From positions 1 to 10,456 of the forward strand of contig CAAGGY010000045.1 in NCBI GenBank assembly GCA_900769525.1: a stretch of 10,456 nucleotides of DNA, given 5' to 3'. Source of the stretch: an uncultured Alistipes sp. (GTDB lineage Bacteria > Bacteroidota > Bacteroidia > Bacteroidales > Rikenellaceae). Both the position numbers and the translations under genes were made by a program. The notes beneath the pieces are model-generated. The model was not told where the DNA came from. It saw nothing but the letters and a program-made list of their open reading frames with translations, and made no database searches. Of this stretch, positions 1 through 7,042 are shown piece after piece (position 1 is the stretch's first letter; each line of letters opens with the position of its first letter).

Positions 1-38
1 ACCAGTACAGATAATGCTGACGCTGGAAGTTTGGAGTC
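1..38 (+). promoter_or_regulatory. Putative 3' half of a divergent TPP riboswitch aptamer (cut by window start)
   Basis: This segment lies just upstream of the first visible thiamine gene and resembles the 3' half of the TPP (THI-box) aptamer. Seen in sequence: ACC, then a short helix CAG (8-10) / CTG (17-19) closing the loop ATAATG (11-16), then ACG and GGAAGT (25-30). The canonical form reads ACCTGAT..GG-ATAATG-CC..GCG..GGGAAGT. A second helix, CCAG (2-5) with CTGG (23-26), sits where P4 is expected and is fully Watson-Crick. Against the call, the usually conserved CUGA is CAGU and the GCG is ACG. The 5' half, with the thiamine-binding CUGAGA, would lie outside the window. Context raises the likelihood; the sequence alone is not conclusive. 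Confidence 0.48.
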
Positions 39-43
39 ATCTT

Positions 44-102
44 TAATGGTACTTGCCGTACCACTATTTTGAGCATATAAAGTAGCGTAAAATAGTGGTA
101 TG
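44..102 (+). promoter_or_regulatory. Alternative hairpins covering the thiD start codon (probable expression platform)
   Basis: A perfect 11-bp inverted repeat, ACCACTATTTT (60-70) and AAAATAGTGGT (89-99), ends immediately before the thiD ATG at 100. The pairing extends to 57-70/89-102 with one G.U pair, so the start codon itself is in the stem; the loop is 18 nt. A second hairpin, TGGTAC (47-52) with GTACCA (58-63), loop TTGCC, extends by two pairs to 44/66 across one mismatch. Both structures need 58-66, so they cannot coexist. This is the layout of a translational switch (inference). An operator with dyad symmetry is the main alternative. Confidence 0.6.
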
Positions 103-942
103 AATCGAACAAAAACCTATCCCGTAGTATTGTCAATTGCTGGCTCAGACTCATCTGGTGGAGCTGGTATTCAAGCAGATCTGAAAACATTTGCTGCACT
201 CGGCGTCTATGGTGCTACGGCCATTACTGCCATCACAGCCCAAAATACGGTGGGCGTACACTCACAATTAGCCATAACAGCAGAGATGGTCTACGACCAG
301 ATAGTTGCTGTTGTCGATGATTTGCACCCAGCCTTTGTGAAGGTTGGAATGTTATCCAACGTAGATATTGTCACAGCCGTAGCTGAGGCTCTTAGTAGAT
401 ATTCACTCTCTATAATTCTCGACCCTGTGATTGTGTCCAGCACGGGGCATCGCCTATTATCTGTTGAGGCTCAAGAGGTTGTTAAACAGCGACTTCTTCC
501 AATGTCAACGCTCGTTACGCCCAATATCCCTGAGATTATTGCTCTTACAAATATGCCAGTTAGTACTCTGAGCGAGAAGGAGCTGGCGGCCAAATATCTC
601 TTTGAGTGTGGCGCTAAGGCGGTGCTGCTCAAAGGTGGCCATGAAGTGGGCGATACTAAGAGCGACATCCTCTTCACCAATTCCGAGTCGGGAATTCAAT
701 CCTCAATATTTACATCAGATACGGTTGCTACCCGCAATACTCATGGTACGGGTTGCACGCTCTCGTCTGCTATTGCGGCATTTATGGCTCGTGGTTTTAG
801 TATGACTGAAGCTGTGTGCAGGGCTAAGGAGTATGTTGTTGAGGCTATTCGCTCTGGTGCTGATGTTGCGATAGGTCACGGTATTGGCCCTGTGAATCAT
901 GCGTTTAACCCCGAAAAGATGTTGGTCTATGATTACAAATAG
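100..942 (+). CDS. thiD: Hydroxymethylpyrimidine / phosphomethylpyrimidine kinase
   Basis: ThiD phosphorylates HMP to HMP-P and HMP-P to HMP-PP in the cytosol, supplying the pyrimidine half of thiamine; the second step is essential for de novo synthesis. The 280-residue protein is of normal length for this ribokinase-fold family. Visible motifs are GSDSSGGAG (15-23) near the N-terminus for substrate binding, DPVIVSSTG (108-116), TPNIPE (140-145), LLKGGH (176-181), and the anion-hole motif HGTGC (215-219) followed by a helix rich in small residues. The ATG at 100 directly follows an inverted repeat that reaches into the start codon, so translation is probably controlled there. The 3' end overlaps the next gene by 14 nt. 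No C-terminal ThiE or TenA fusion is present. Confidence 0.96.
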   Translation: MNRTKTYPVVLSIAGSDSSGGAGIQADLKTFAALGVYGATAITAITAQNTVGVHSQLAITAEMVYDQIVAVVDDLHPAFVKVGMLSNVDIVTAVAEALSRYSLSIILDPVIVSSTGHRLLSVEAQEVVKQRLLPMSTLVTPNIPEIIALTNMPVSTLSEKELAAKYLFECGAKAVLLKGGHEVGDTKSDILFTNSESGIQSSIFTSDTVATRNTHGTGCTLSSAIAAFMARGFSMTEAVCRAKEYVVEAIRSGADVAIGHGIGPVNHAFNPEKMLVYDYK

Positions 943-1570
943 CCACAGGTTGCAGTTTATAACACATGCCAACGACCTCTGCTCCTACGTTGACTCTGCA
1001 CGCATAGCCTTAGAGGGTGGCTGCAAGTGGGTACAGCTTCGTATGAAGGGTGTTGATGTTGCTGTGCTTGAGCAGAGTGCTCTTACGGTGCAAAAGATGT
1101 GCAGGGAGCATGGTGCGACATTTATCATAGATGATAACGTAGAACTGGCAAAAAGGATTAATGCCGATGGCGTACACCTCGGAAAGAGGGATATGCCGAT
1201 TTTCGAGGCCCGCAGAATACTCGGCCAGGGGTATATCATTGGCGCTACGGTCAATAGCTTTGAGGATGTTGTGCATACTCTCAAGGATGCTACGCCCGAC
1301 TACTTTGGTTGTGGTCCATTTCGTTACACCTCGACAAAAAAGAATCTCGCACCCATTCTCGGTCTTGATGGCTATCGTGAAATAGTTGCTAAGATGAAGC
1401 AGCACAACATCACTACTCCCCTTGTCGCCATCGGTGGTATTACAAAGAGCGACATTCCCTTGTTGTTGGAGTGTGGTGTTGGAGGTATCGCCCTAAGTGG
1501 TAGTGTAATCAATGCTCAAAGTCCCGTGCAGGAGATGTGTGAGGTTGTAGACATTGTCCTCAATAAGTAG
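929..1570 (+). CDS. thiE: Thiamine phosphate synthase
   Basis: ThiE joins HMP-PP to the thiazole phosphate to form thiamine phosphate. I chose the ATG at 929 (213 aa, beginning MITNSHRLQF), which overlaps thiD by 14 nt. An in-frame ATG at 899 would add ten residues that do not look like ThiE. The TIM-barrel motifs follow in order: WVQLRMK (34-40), FIIDDNVELAKRINADGVHLGKRDMP-type strand and loop (65-90), IIGATVNS (103-110), DYFGCGPFRYTSTKK (124-138, with the TSTK phosphate-binding signature), and PLVAIGG plus GIALSGSV (164-170, 186-193). The residue after IIGATV is Asn109, where many ThiE/TenI proteins have His. Complete family motifs make this the real synthase of the operon, unlike the shorter paralogue at 3986. 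Confidence 0.94.
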   Translation: MITNSHRLQFITHANDLCSYVDSARIALEGGCKWVQLRMKGVDVAVLEQSALTVQKMCREHGATFIIDDNVELAKRINADGVHLGKRDMPIFEARRILGQGYIIGATVNSFEDVVHTLKDATPDYFGCGPFRYTSTKKNLAPILGLDGYREIVAKMKQHNITTPLVAIGGITKSDIPLLLECGVGGIALSGSVINAQSPVQEMCEVVDIVLNK

Positions 1571-1601
1571 CATTAAACCTATTAACAAATAACCTGAAAC
1601 T

Positions 1602-3185
1602 ATGAAAAAAGAGTTTAAAATCACCTATCCAGAGTCCGAGAGAGTCTATATGGAGGGTGTCATTCACCCCGACATCCGTGTGGCGATGCGGCGTGTAAGG
1701 CAGATGCCTACGGTTACAATCAAGTCTGGTGAGCGTGTCGAGGAGCCGAATCCTGCAATCTATGTCTACGACACCTCGGGTCCCTATGGTGATCCAACGG
1801 TAGATATAGATTTGGAGTGTGGTCTGCCTCGTCTGCGTGAAGTGTGGATAGAGGAGCGCAAAGCAAAGGATGCAACCAACCTCAGCCAGATGTACTATGC
1901 CAAAAGGGGTATTATCACGCCTGAGATGGAGTATGTGGCAATACGAGAGAATATGAACTGCCAGGAGCTTGGCATAGAGTCGCATATTACCCCTGAGTTT
2001 GTGCGTCGTGAGGTGGCTGAGGGACGTGCCGTGATACCTGCAAATATCAACCACCCTGAGGCCGAGCCAATGATTATTGGTCGTAGCTTTCTGACAAAGA
2101 TCAATGCCAATATCGGTAATTCTGCAACTACATCAAGCATTGACGAGGAGGTTGAAAAAGCAATTTGGAGTTGTAAGTGGGGTGTTGACACTATTATGGA
2201 TCTCTCGACAGGCCCAAATATCCATGAGACACGTGAGTGGATTCTGCGCAACAGCCCTGTGCCTATTGGAACTGTGCCTATCTATCAGGCTCTGGAGCGT
2301 GTTGATGGCAAGGCTGAGAAGCTAACGTGGGAGATATATCGAGATGTGCTCGTTGAGCAGTGCGAGCAGGGTGTCGATTACTTCACTATTCATTGCGGTA
2401 TTCGTCTTAAGAATGTAATGCTTGCTGCCGATCGCCTCACGGGTATCGTGAGCCGTGGTGGTAGCATTATCTCGAAGTGGTGTCAGACGCACCAACAAGA
2501 GAGCTTCCTTTATGAGCACTTCGATGATATATGCGATATTGCAGCACGCTACGATGTGGCTTTGTCGTTGGGCGATGGCTTGCGACCTGGTAGTATCTAC
2601 GATGCGAACGACAGAGCGCAGTTTGCCGAGTTAGATACTATGGGCGAGCTTGTCGAGCGAGCTTGGGCAAAGAACGTGCAGGTCTTTATCGAGGGTCCAG
2701 GGCACGTACCGATGCATAAGATTCGTGAGAATATGGAGCGACAGATAGAGAAGTGTCACAACGCTCCGTTCTACACCCTCGGCCCATTAGTTACCGACAT
2801 AGCCCCTGGCTATGACCATATAACCTCGGCTATTGGCGCAGCACAAATCGGTTGGTATGGCACGGCAATGCTCTGCTACGTAACACCCAAGGAGCACCTT
2901 GCTCTGCCAAACAAGGAGGATGTACGTGAAGGTGTCGTAGCCTTTAAGTTGGCGGCCCACGCTGCTGACCTTGCCAAGCAGCACCCAGGGGCAATGATTC
3001 GAGATAACGCACTAAGCAAGGCTCGTTATGAGTTCCGCTGGAAGGACCAATTCAACCTTAGCCTCGACCCTGAGCGTGCTTTGGAGTACTACAAGACCTC
3101 GAACAGTGTGGGTGGAAGATATTGCACAATGTGTGGCCCTAACTTCTGCGCCATGAAGATAAGCCACACGCTATGCGAAGAGTAA
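1602..3185 (+). CDS. thiC: Phosphomethylpyrimidine synthase (radical SAM)
   Basis: ThiC rearranges the purine intermediate AIR into HMP-P using S-adenosylmethionine and a [4Fe-4S] cluster, the first committed step to the pyrimidine. The 527-residue protein carries the C-terminal cluster motif CX2CX4C (Cys508, Cys511, Cys516 in RYCTMCGPNFC), the metal-site segment FIEGPGHVPM (362-371), GDGLRPGS (324-331) and the substrate-binding stretch NANIGNSA (168-175). It is shorter than the about 630 residues of E. coli ThiC, the difference lying mainly in the N-terminal extension, as in other compact ThiC proteins. The ATG at 1602 is 31 nt after thiE. The oxygen-labile cluster suits an anaerobe. In many bacteria thiC is the main TPP-regulated gene; here no aptamer lies in its short upstream gap, so control would come from the operon leader. 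Confidence 0.98.
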   Translation: MKKEFKITYPESERVYMEGVIHPDIRVAMRRVRQMPTVTIKSGERVEEPNPAIYVYDTSGPYGDPTVDIDLECGLPRLREVWIEERKAKDATNLSQMYYAKRGIITPEMEYVAIRENMNCQELGIESHITPEFVRREVAEGRAVIPANINHPEAEPMIIGRSFLTKINANIGNSATTSSIDEEVEKAIWSCKWGVDTIMDLSTGPNIHETREWILRNSPVPIGTVPIYQALERVDGKAEKLTWEIYRDVLVEQCEQGVDYFTIHCGIRLKNVMLAADRLTGIVSRGGSIISKWCQTHQQESFLYEHFDDICDIAARYDVALSLGDGLRPGSIYDANDRAQFAELDTMGELVERAWAKNVQVFIEGPGHVPMHKIRENMERQIEKCHNAPFYTLGPLVTDIAPGYDHITSAIGAAQIGWYGTAMLCYVTPKEHLALPNKEDVREGVVAFKLAAHAADLAKQHPGAMIRDNALSKARYEFRWKDQFNLSLDPERALEYYKTSNSVGGRYCTMCGPNFCAMKISHTLCEE

Positions 3186-3215
3186 TTATCATTAACATTA
3201 AAAATAGTTTAGATT

Positions 3216-3986
3216 ATGATTGAAAGAAACGTATCACACGGTATTATCTCTACCTATTTCGACAAATTGGAGCGCAACTTAGATTTGGATGTAGCCATTG
3301 TTGGTGGCGGTCCATCGGGTATTGTGGCAGCCTACTACCTTGCTAAAGCAGGCTTGAAGGTTGCGCAGTTCGATAGAAAGCTCTCGCCTGGTGGCGGTAT
3401 GTGGGGCGGTGCTATGATGTTCAACCAGATTGTCGTGCAGCAGGAGGCGCTACACATCATCAAGGAGTTTGATATCAACTTCGAGAAGTATGACGACAAC
3501 CTCTACGTTATGGACTCAGTCGAGAGCACTGCAGCACTGTTATATAAGGCTGTACACGCTGGCGCTACAATATTTAACTGTTATACGGTAGAGGATGTTA
3601 TTTTTAAGAATGATGTGGTGAGCGGTGTAGTTGTCAACTGGACACCAGTTCTAAGAGAGGGTATGCACGTCGATCCGCTCAACATTATGGCTAAGTGCGT
3701 TATCGATGGCACGGGCCACGATAGCGAGATGTGTTGCACGGTGGCTCGTAAGAATGGTATCCGTCTTTCGACCGAAACGGGTGAGGTTATCGGTGAGCGC
3801 TCATTAGATGTCGTTGCTGGCGAGCAGGAGGTTGTAAATGGCACTAAGGAGATCTATCCTGGCCTCTATGTCTGTGGTATGGCTGCCTCAGCCGTAAGTG
3901 GAACACCTCGCATGGGCCCTATCTTTGGCGGTATGCTTCTATCGGGTAAAAAGGTTGCAGACCTTATCATCGAGAAGCTAAAGTAA
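3216..3986 (+). CDS. thi4: Thi4-type thiazole synthase, non-Cys (sulfide-dependent) class
   Basis: Thi4 converts NAD, glycine and sulfur to ADP-thiazole carboxylate, replacing the ThiS/ThiF/ThiG/ThiH route. The 256 residues show a Rossmann dinucleotide fold (DVAIVGGGPSGIVAAYYL, 25-42), an acidic strand end (QFDRK, 51-55), GGGMWGGAMMFN (59-70) and the C-terminal PRMGPIFGGMLLSGKK (231-246). In yeast THI4, Cys205 gives up its sulfur and the enzyme dies after one turnover. The aligned position here, in REGMHVDPL, is His151, as in the Methanocaldococcus jannaschii enzyme, which uses free sulfide and Fe(II). Multiple-turnover, oxygen-sensitive activity is therefore inferred. The stop codon overlaps the next start as TAATG, suggesting translational coupling. 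Annotation pipelines may label it simply a thiazole biosynthesis protein or an FAD-dependent protein. Confidence 0.93.
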   Translation: MIERNVSHGIISTYFDKLERNLDLDVAIVGGGPSGIVAAYYLAKAGLKVAQFDRKLSPGGGMWGGAMMFNQIVVQQEALHIIKEFDINFEKYDDNLYVMDSVESTAALLYKAVHAGATIFNCYTVEDVIFKNDVVSGVVVNWTPVLREGMHVDPLNIMAKCVIDGTGHDSEMCCTVARKNGIRLSTETGEVIGERSLDVVAGEQEVVNGTKEIYPGLYVCGMAASAVSGTPRMGPIFGGMLLSGKKVADLIIEKLK

Positions 3987-4552
3987 TGCGAATCATCGCA
4001 ATAACATCACCCACCATTATCGGTGACGATGCCTATATAATTGCATCATTGCTTGATAGAGGTGTTGATACCATCCACCTAAGAAAGCCTGCGGCAGATA
4101 TCGACGAGTGTAGAGCCTTACTCTCGACGCTTAGCGCTGAGCATAGGGCAAGGATAGTAATTCACGACTATCCAGAGCTATACTCCGAGTTCTCGCTAAA
4201 GGGTATTCATCAGAATCGAAATGTTGTCACTCTTCCAGAGAGCTATTCTGGTTTTCGTACCCGCTCATGCCATACGCTCGACGAGGTGGTGCGTTATAAG
4301 CATGATTGCGACTACCTATTTTTGAGTCCTATATTTGATAGTATATCGAAGCTTGGGTATAAGTCGCAATTCGACCATTGTCAACTACGCAGGGCCTGCG
4401 ATGCTGGAGTAATAGATGATAGGGTAGTAGCCCTGGGAGGAGTAACATTCGATAAGATTGAGTATCTTGCATCGTTAGGCTTTGGAGGTGTTGCAATGAG
4501 TGGTGCTCTATATAGCGTTGATGCGCTGAAGAACATGCCAAAGATATATTAA
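3986..4552 (+). CDS. ThiE/TenI-family protein, possible TenI-like paralogue
   Basis: This 188-residue TIM-barrel protein is the second ThiE-fold gene of the operon and is translationally coupled to thi4 through TAATG. Recognisable family segments are DTIHLRKP (28-35), ARIVIHDYPEL (55-65), LKGIHQNRN (71-79), SCHTLDE (94-100, with His96 where TenI has its active-site His), DYLFLSPIFDSISK (109-122), and VVALGGV plus GGVAMSGALY (147-153, 167-176). It is about 25 residues shorter than the upstream ThiE, and the phosphate loop is SISK rather than TSTK. B. subtilis TenI aromatises the ThiG thiazole tautomer, but Thi4 already yields an aromatic thiazole, so a tautomerase has no obvious substrate here. 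It could process the Thi4 product, salvage thiazole, or be a weak second ThiE. Family membership is firm; the reaction is unknown. Confidence 0.85.
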   Translation: MRIIAITSPTIIGDDAYIIASLLDRGVDTIHLRKPAADIDECRALLSTLSAEHRARIVIHDYPELYSEFSLKGIHQNRNVVTLPESYSGFRTRSCHTLDEVVRYKHDCDYLFLSPIFDSISKLGYKSQFDHCQLRRACDAGVIDDRVVALGGVTFDKIEYLASLGFGGVAMSGALYSVDALKNMPKIY

Positions 4553-4553
4553 A

Positions 4554-4592
4554 AATAGTAACGGCTGCCCTGATATGGACAGCCGTTATTAT
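4554..4592. terminator. Bidirectional intrinsic terminator between convergent thi and dsbD genes
   Basis: AACGGCTG (4560-4567) pairs with CAGCCGTT (4580-4587). Two further C-G pairs (4569-4570/4577-4578) follow after a C/A mismatch, closing the loop TGATAT. Weaker A-T and G.T pairs extend the stem outward to 4555/4592. On the minus strand the stem is followed by a T tract (TATTTTT), a good terminator for dsbD. On the plus strand only an AT-rich stretch follows, so termination of the thi operon may be less efficient. It fills most of the 56-nt gap between the two stop codons. Confidence 0.8.
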
Positions 4593-4608
4593 ATATAAGT
4601 AGGTAAGA

Positions 4609-7011
4609 CTACTTCTTAGTTACATTACCAGAGAATGCACCGTTACCGAAGCTGATGCCATTCTTGTGGTTGTTCAAACCTGTCTCGAGGAAGTCTACGA
4701 AGTGTGAAATCTCACGGTCGTAGCTCATAGTCTTAGCAGATACCATGCTCTGACCATCAGGAGTGAGGAGAACGTAACCTGGCTGAGCGTTGATACCCCA
4801 ACGGTCGATAGCGATAGCTGCGTTCTTACGGCCGAGCTCACGCATCTCGATACCATTCTCGTTAGTGTAGTAGTCGCCCTCTGCCAAAGCTGTCTTATCG
4901 TCAACATATAGTGCGCAAACGATATACTCCTCAGACATCAAACGAGTAACCTTAGTGTCGCTCCATACGTAAGACTCCATCTCACGGCAGTTGTTACAAG
5001 CGTGACCTGTTACGTCAACGAAGATAGGCTTGTTCTGCTCCTTAGCAGCTGCGATAGCCTCGTCAAGATCAAAGTAACCCTCGAGGTTGTTAGGAATGTG
5101 GAGGAAGTCGCCATACTTAACCTGAGTGTTGTGGTTCTTTGGATTACCATCGAGACGGAAGTCCTGAGTGCTCATAGGTGGCAAGTAACCTGAGATACCC
5201 TTCAATGGTGCGCCGAACATACCTGGGATGAGGTAAACAACGAACGAGAATACCAAGATAGCCATCACAAGACGCTTAACTGAGAGAGTCTCCATCTTAT
5301 CATCGTGAGCAAAGCGGAGCTTACCCAAGAGGTAGAGGCCGAGCAATGCGAATGTTACGATCCAGATAGCGAGGTAGATCTCACGGTCGAGCAAGCCCCA
5401 GTGGTAAGTCTGGTCTGCAGTCATCAAGAACTTCAAACCGAGGGCGATCTCAATGAAACCGAGGACAACCTTTACAGAGTTCAACCAACCACCGCTCTTA
5501 GGCATATTCTTGAGCAATGATGGGAACCATGCAAGCAATGTAAATGGAAGTGCAAATGCAGTAGCAAAAGCAGCCATTGTGAGGATAGGCATCCATACGT
5601 TACCACCGCTTGTAGAGCTGATAATAACGGTACCTACGATAGGACCTGTACAAGAGAATGATACAAGTACAAGTGTAAGAGCCATGAAGAAGATACCAAG
5701 CAAACCGCCCTTCTCAGCACCTGCGTCGCTCTTGTTAACAAGGCTTGAAGGCATAGTAATCTCGAATGCACCAAAGAATGATGCAGCGAAGATCATAAAG
5801 ATTGCGAAGAAGATGAGGTTAGGAATCCAGTGTGTAGACAACCAGTTGAAGATGTCGTTTGTAACGTTTGTACCACCAGCGATGTTAGAGATAACAATCA
5901 ATGCTGCGATAGGCAAAACGTAGAGAGCCACGATGAAGAAACCATACATAGTAGCACGGAAACGGCCCTGTGCAGGAGTCTGTGAACCCTTGATGAAGAA
6001 CGACACTGTCATAGGCACCATAGGGAATACGCATGGTGTCAAGAGTGCTGCGAAGCCCCAAAGGATAGCAGTGATGAGTGAGCTCCAATCGAGTGTTGCT
6101 GCGCTCTCCTCGCTTGAAGGCAATGAGATCTCGTAGCTATACTCAGCGTTGTTGTATGCAATGTTACCACCAATCTTTGATGCGCCCTCGCCAAGGTCTG
6201 CAGCCTTGAAGTTGTTAGTGACGATGCGGAGAGTGTCCTGAGCCTTAAGACCCTCGTAGTCGATCTCGCTGTCGCGGAGTGCGATAGCCTCGATCACCTG
6301 ACCCTCACGCTCGAAGCTGATAACAGGCATAGCTGGCTTTGAAGCGAGCTCAGCCTCAGTGAGCACGTGGCTGAATACAAGGCTGAGAGTCTCACCCTTG
6401 ATAGTACCATCAACCATCCACTCAGCACCTGTAGCTGCAACTGCCTCTGCCTCAGCCTTAGGCTCCTCTGTCTTAACCTCCTCAGCCTTAGGCTCCTCGA
6501 CCTTAGCCTCTACAGCCTTAGCCTCAGCAGGTGCCAAAGTGATTGAGAAGTCGAATGAGCTCTGCTGGCACTGGTTGGTAGAGTCAGTACAGATGTTTGT
6601 GCTGATGGTACCAGTGATCTTAGTGTTAGGCTCAGCCTTCATGCGCTGAACAAAGATCATCTGGCCGTGGTAGTGCTTCACCTTATCGCCGTACTCGTCA
6701 ACAACCTCCTCAGGCTTCAATGTCTCAAACATTGCGCCTACCTTAGTACCGTTGTTGAACTCAAAGATAGGAGCTGAGTATGGATCGCTGAGTGGGTAAC
6801 CGTGGTAGCCCTTGTTGAGGCGTCCCTGGAAGACAATAGCATAGGTGTCGTTACCCTCCTCGGTTGCATAGAGTGTCCACTTTACAGGGGCACCACCGAG
6901 AATGTCTACAACCTTACCATAGATTGGCTCGGCCGCAATCGCATTTGTGCTGTTAGCAAATGTGAGTACAAGAGCTAACACCAACACAAGTGATTTTAGT
7001 AGTTTTTTCAT
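4609..7011 (-). CDS. dsbD: Thiol:disulfide interchange protein DsbD (transmembrane electron transporter)
   Basis: DsbD passes electrons from cytosolic thioredoxin across the inner membrane to reduce periplasmic disulfides. The 800 residues begin with a signal peptide (1-27). An N-terminal DsbD-alpha-like domain (about 28-160) has a candidate redox pair Cys141/Cys148 (CX6C). A Glu/Lys/Ala-rich linker (162-195) and a soluble domain I do not recognise (about 196-297) follow. The membrane core (about 307-600, roughly eight segments) holds Cys327 in LLTPCVFPMVP and Cys454 in VSFSCTGPIVG. The C-terminal thioredoxin-like domain (about 640-780) holds Cys672-Asn-Asn-Cys675. All three cysteine pairs are present, so the protein should be active. 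It is longer than the roughly 565-residue E. coli protein mainly because of the linker and extra N-terminal domain. The ATG at 7011 is 31 nt downstream of the AraC-type gene. Confidence 0.95.
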   Translation of the reverse strand: MKKLLKSLVLVLALVLTFANSTNAIAAEPIYGKVVDILGGAPVKWTLYATEEGNDTYAIVFQGRLNKGYHGYPLSDPYSAPIFEFNNGTKVGAMFETLKPEEVVDEYGDKVKHYHGQMIFVQRMKAEPNTKITGTISTNICTDSTNQCQQSSFDFSITLAPAEAKAVEAKVEEPKAEEVKTEEPKAEAEAVAATGAEWMVDGTIKGETLSLVFSHVLTEAELASKPAMPVISFEREGQVIEAIALRDSEIDYEGLKAQDTLRIVTNNFKAADLGEGASKIGGNIAYNNAEYSYEISLPSSEESAATLDWSSLITAILWGFAALLTPCVFPMVPMTVSFFIKGSQTPAQGRFRATMYGFFIVALYVLPIAALIVISNIAGGTNVTNDIFNWLSTHWIPNLIFFAIFMIFAASFFGAFEITMPSSLVNKSDAGAEKGGLLGIFFMALTLVLVSFSCTGPIVGTVIISSTSGGNVWMPILTMAAFATAFALPFTLLAWFPSLLKNMPKSGGWLNSVKVVLGFIEIALGLKFLMTADQTYHWGLLDREIYLAIWIVTFALLGLYLLGKLRFAHDDKMETLSVKRLVMAILVFSFVVYLIPGMFGAPLKGISGYLPPMSTQDFRLDGNPKNHNTQVKYGDFLHIPNNLEGYFDLDEAIAAAKEQNKPIFVDVTGHACNNCREMESYVWSDTKVTRLMSEEYIVCALYVDDKTALAEGDYYTNENGIEMRELGRKNAAIAIDRWGINAQPGYVLLTPDGQSMVSAKTMSYDREISHFVDFLETGLNNHKNGISFGNGAFSGNVTKK
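6451..6498 (-). repeat. 30-nt-period direct repeat encoding the DsbD linker
   Basis: CTCAGCCTTAGGCTCCTC occurs identically at 6451-6468 and 6481-6498 (plus-strand reading), a 30-nt period. In dsbD it encodes two copies of an EEPKAE unit with Lys/Val/Glu between them, inside a charged linker of about 35 residues. The in-frame period keeps the linker intact when copies are gained or lost. Confidence 0.8.
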
Positions 7012-7042
7012 AATGTGTTTGTTTAAGTTATTGTATTATTAG

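Noticed and set aside
1..72. Possible C-terminal tail of an upstream gene (open in frame 1 to TGA at 70-72, or in frame 2 to TAA at 44-46)
   Set aside because: Neither short peptide is recognisable, two frames are equally open, and the same bases fit an RNA leader better. It cannot be excluded without upstream sequence.
899..928. Earlier ATG start for thiE at 899
   Set aside because: The ten added residues are not ThiE-like and would increase the overlap with thiD to 44 nt; the start at 929 gives the usual N-terminus.
1571..1601. AACCTGAAACT before thiC, resembling the ACCTGA of a TPP aptamer
   Set aside because: Only six bases match, the 31-nt gap is far too short for an aptamer, and no following ATAAT loop or GGGAA is present.
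1560..2054. 164-codon minus-strand open frame opposite thiC
   Set aside because: It lies antisense to the start of thiC, whose protein is strongly conserved, and the peptide has no recognisable features.
5305..6649. Several plus-strand open frames antisense to dsbD (for example 5453-5923 and 6359-6649)
   Set aside because: They are reverse-frame shadows of a clearly coding gene with a complete set of DsbD motifs; their peptides match no family.
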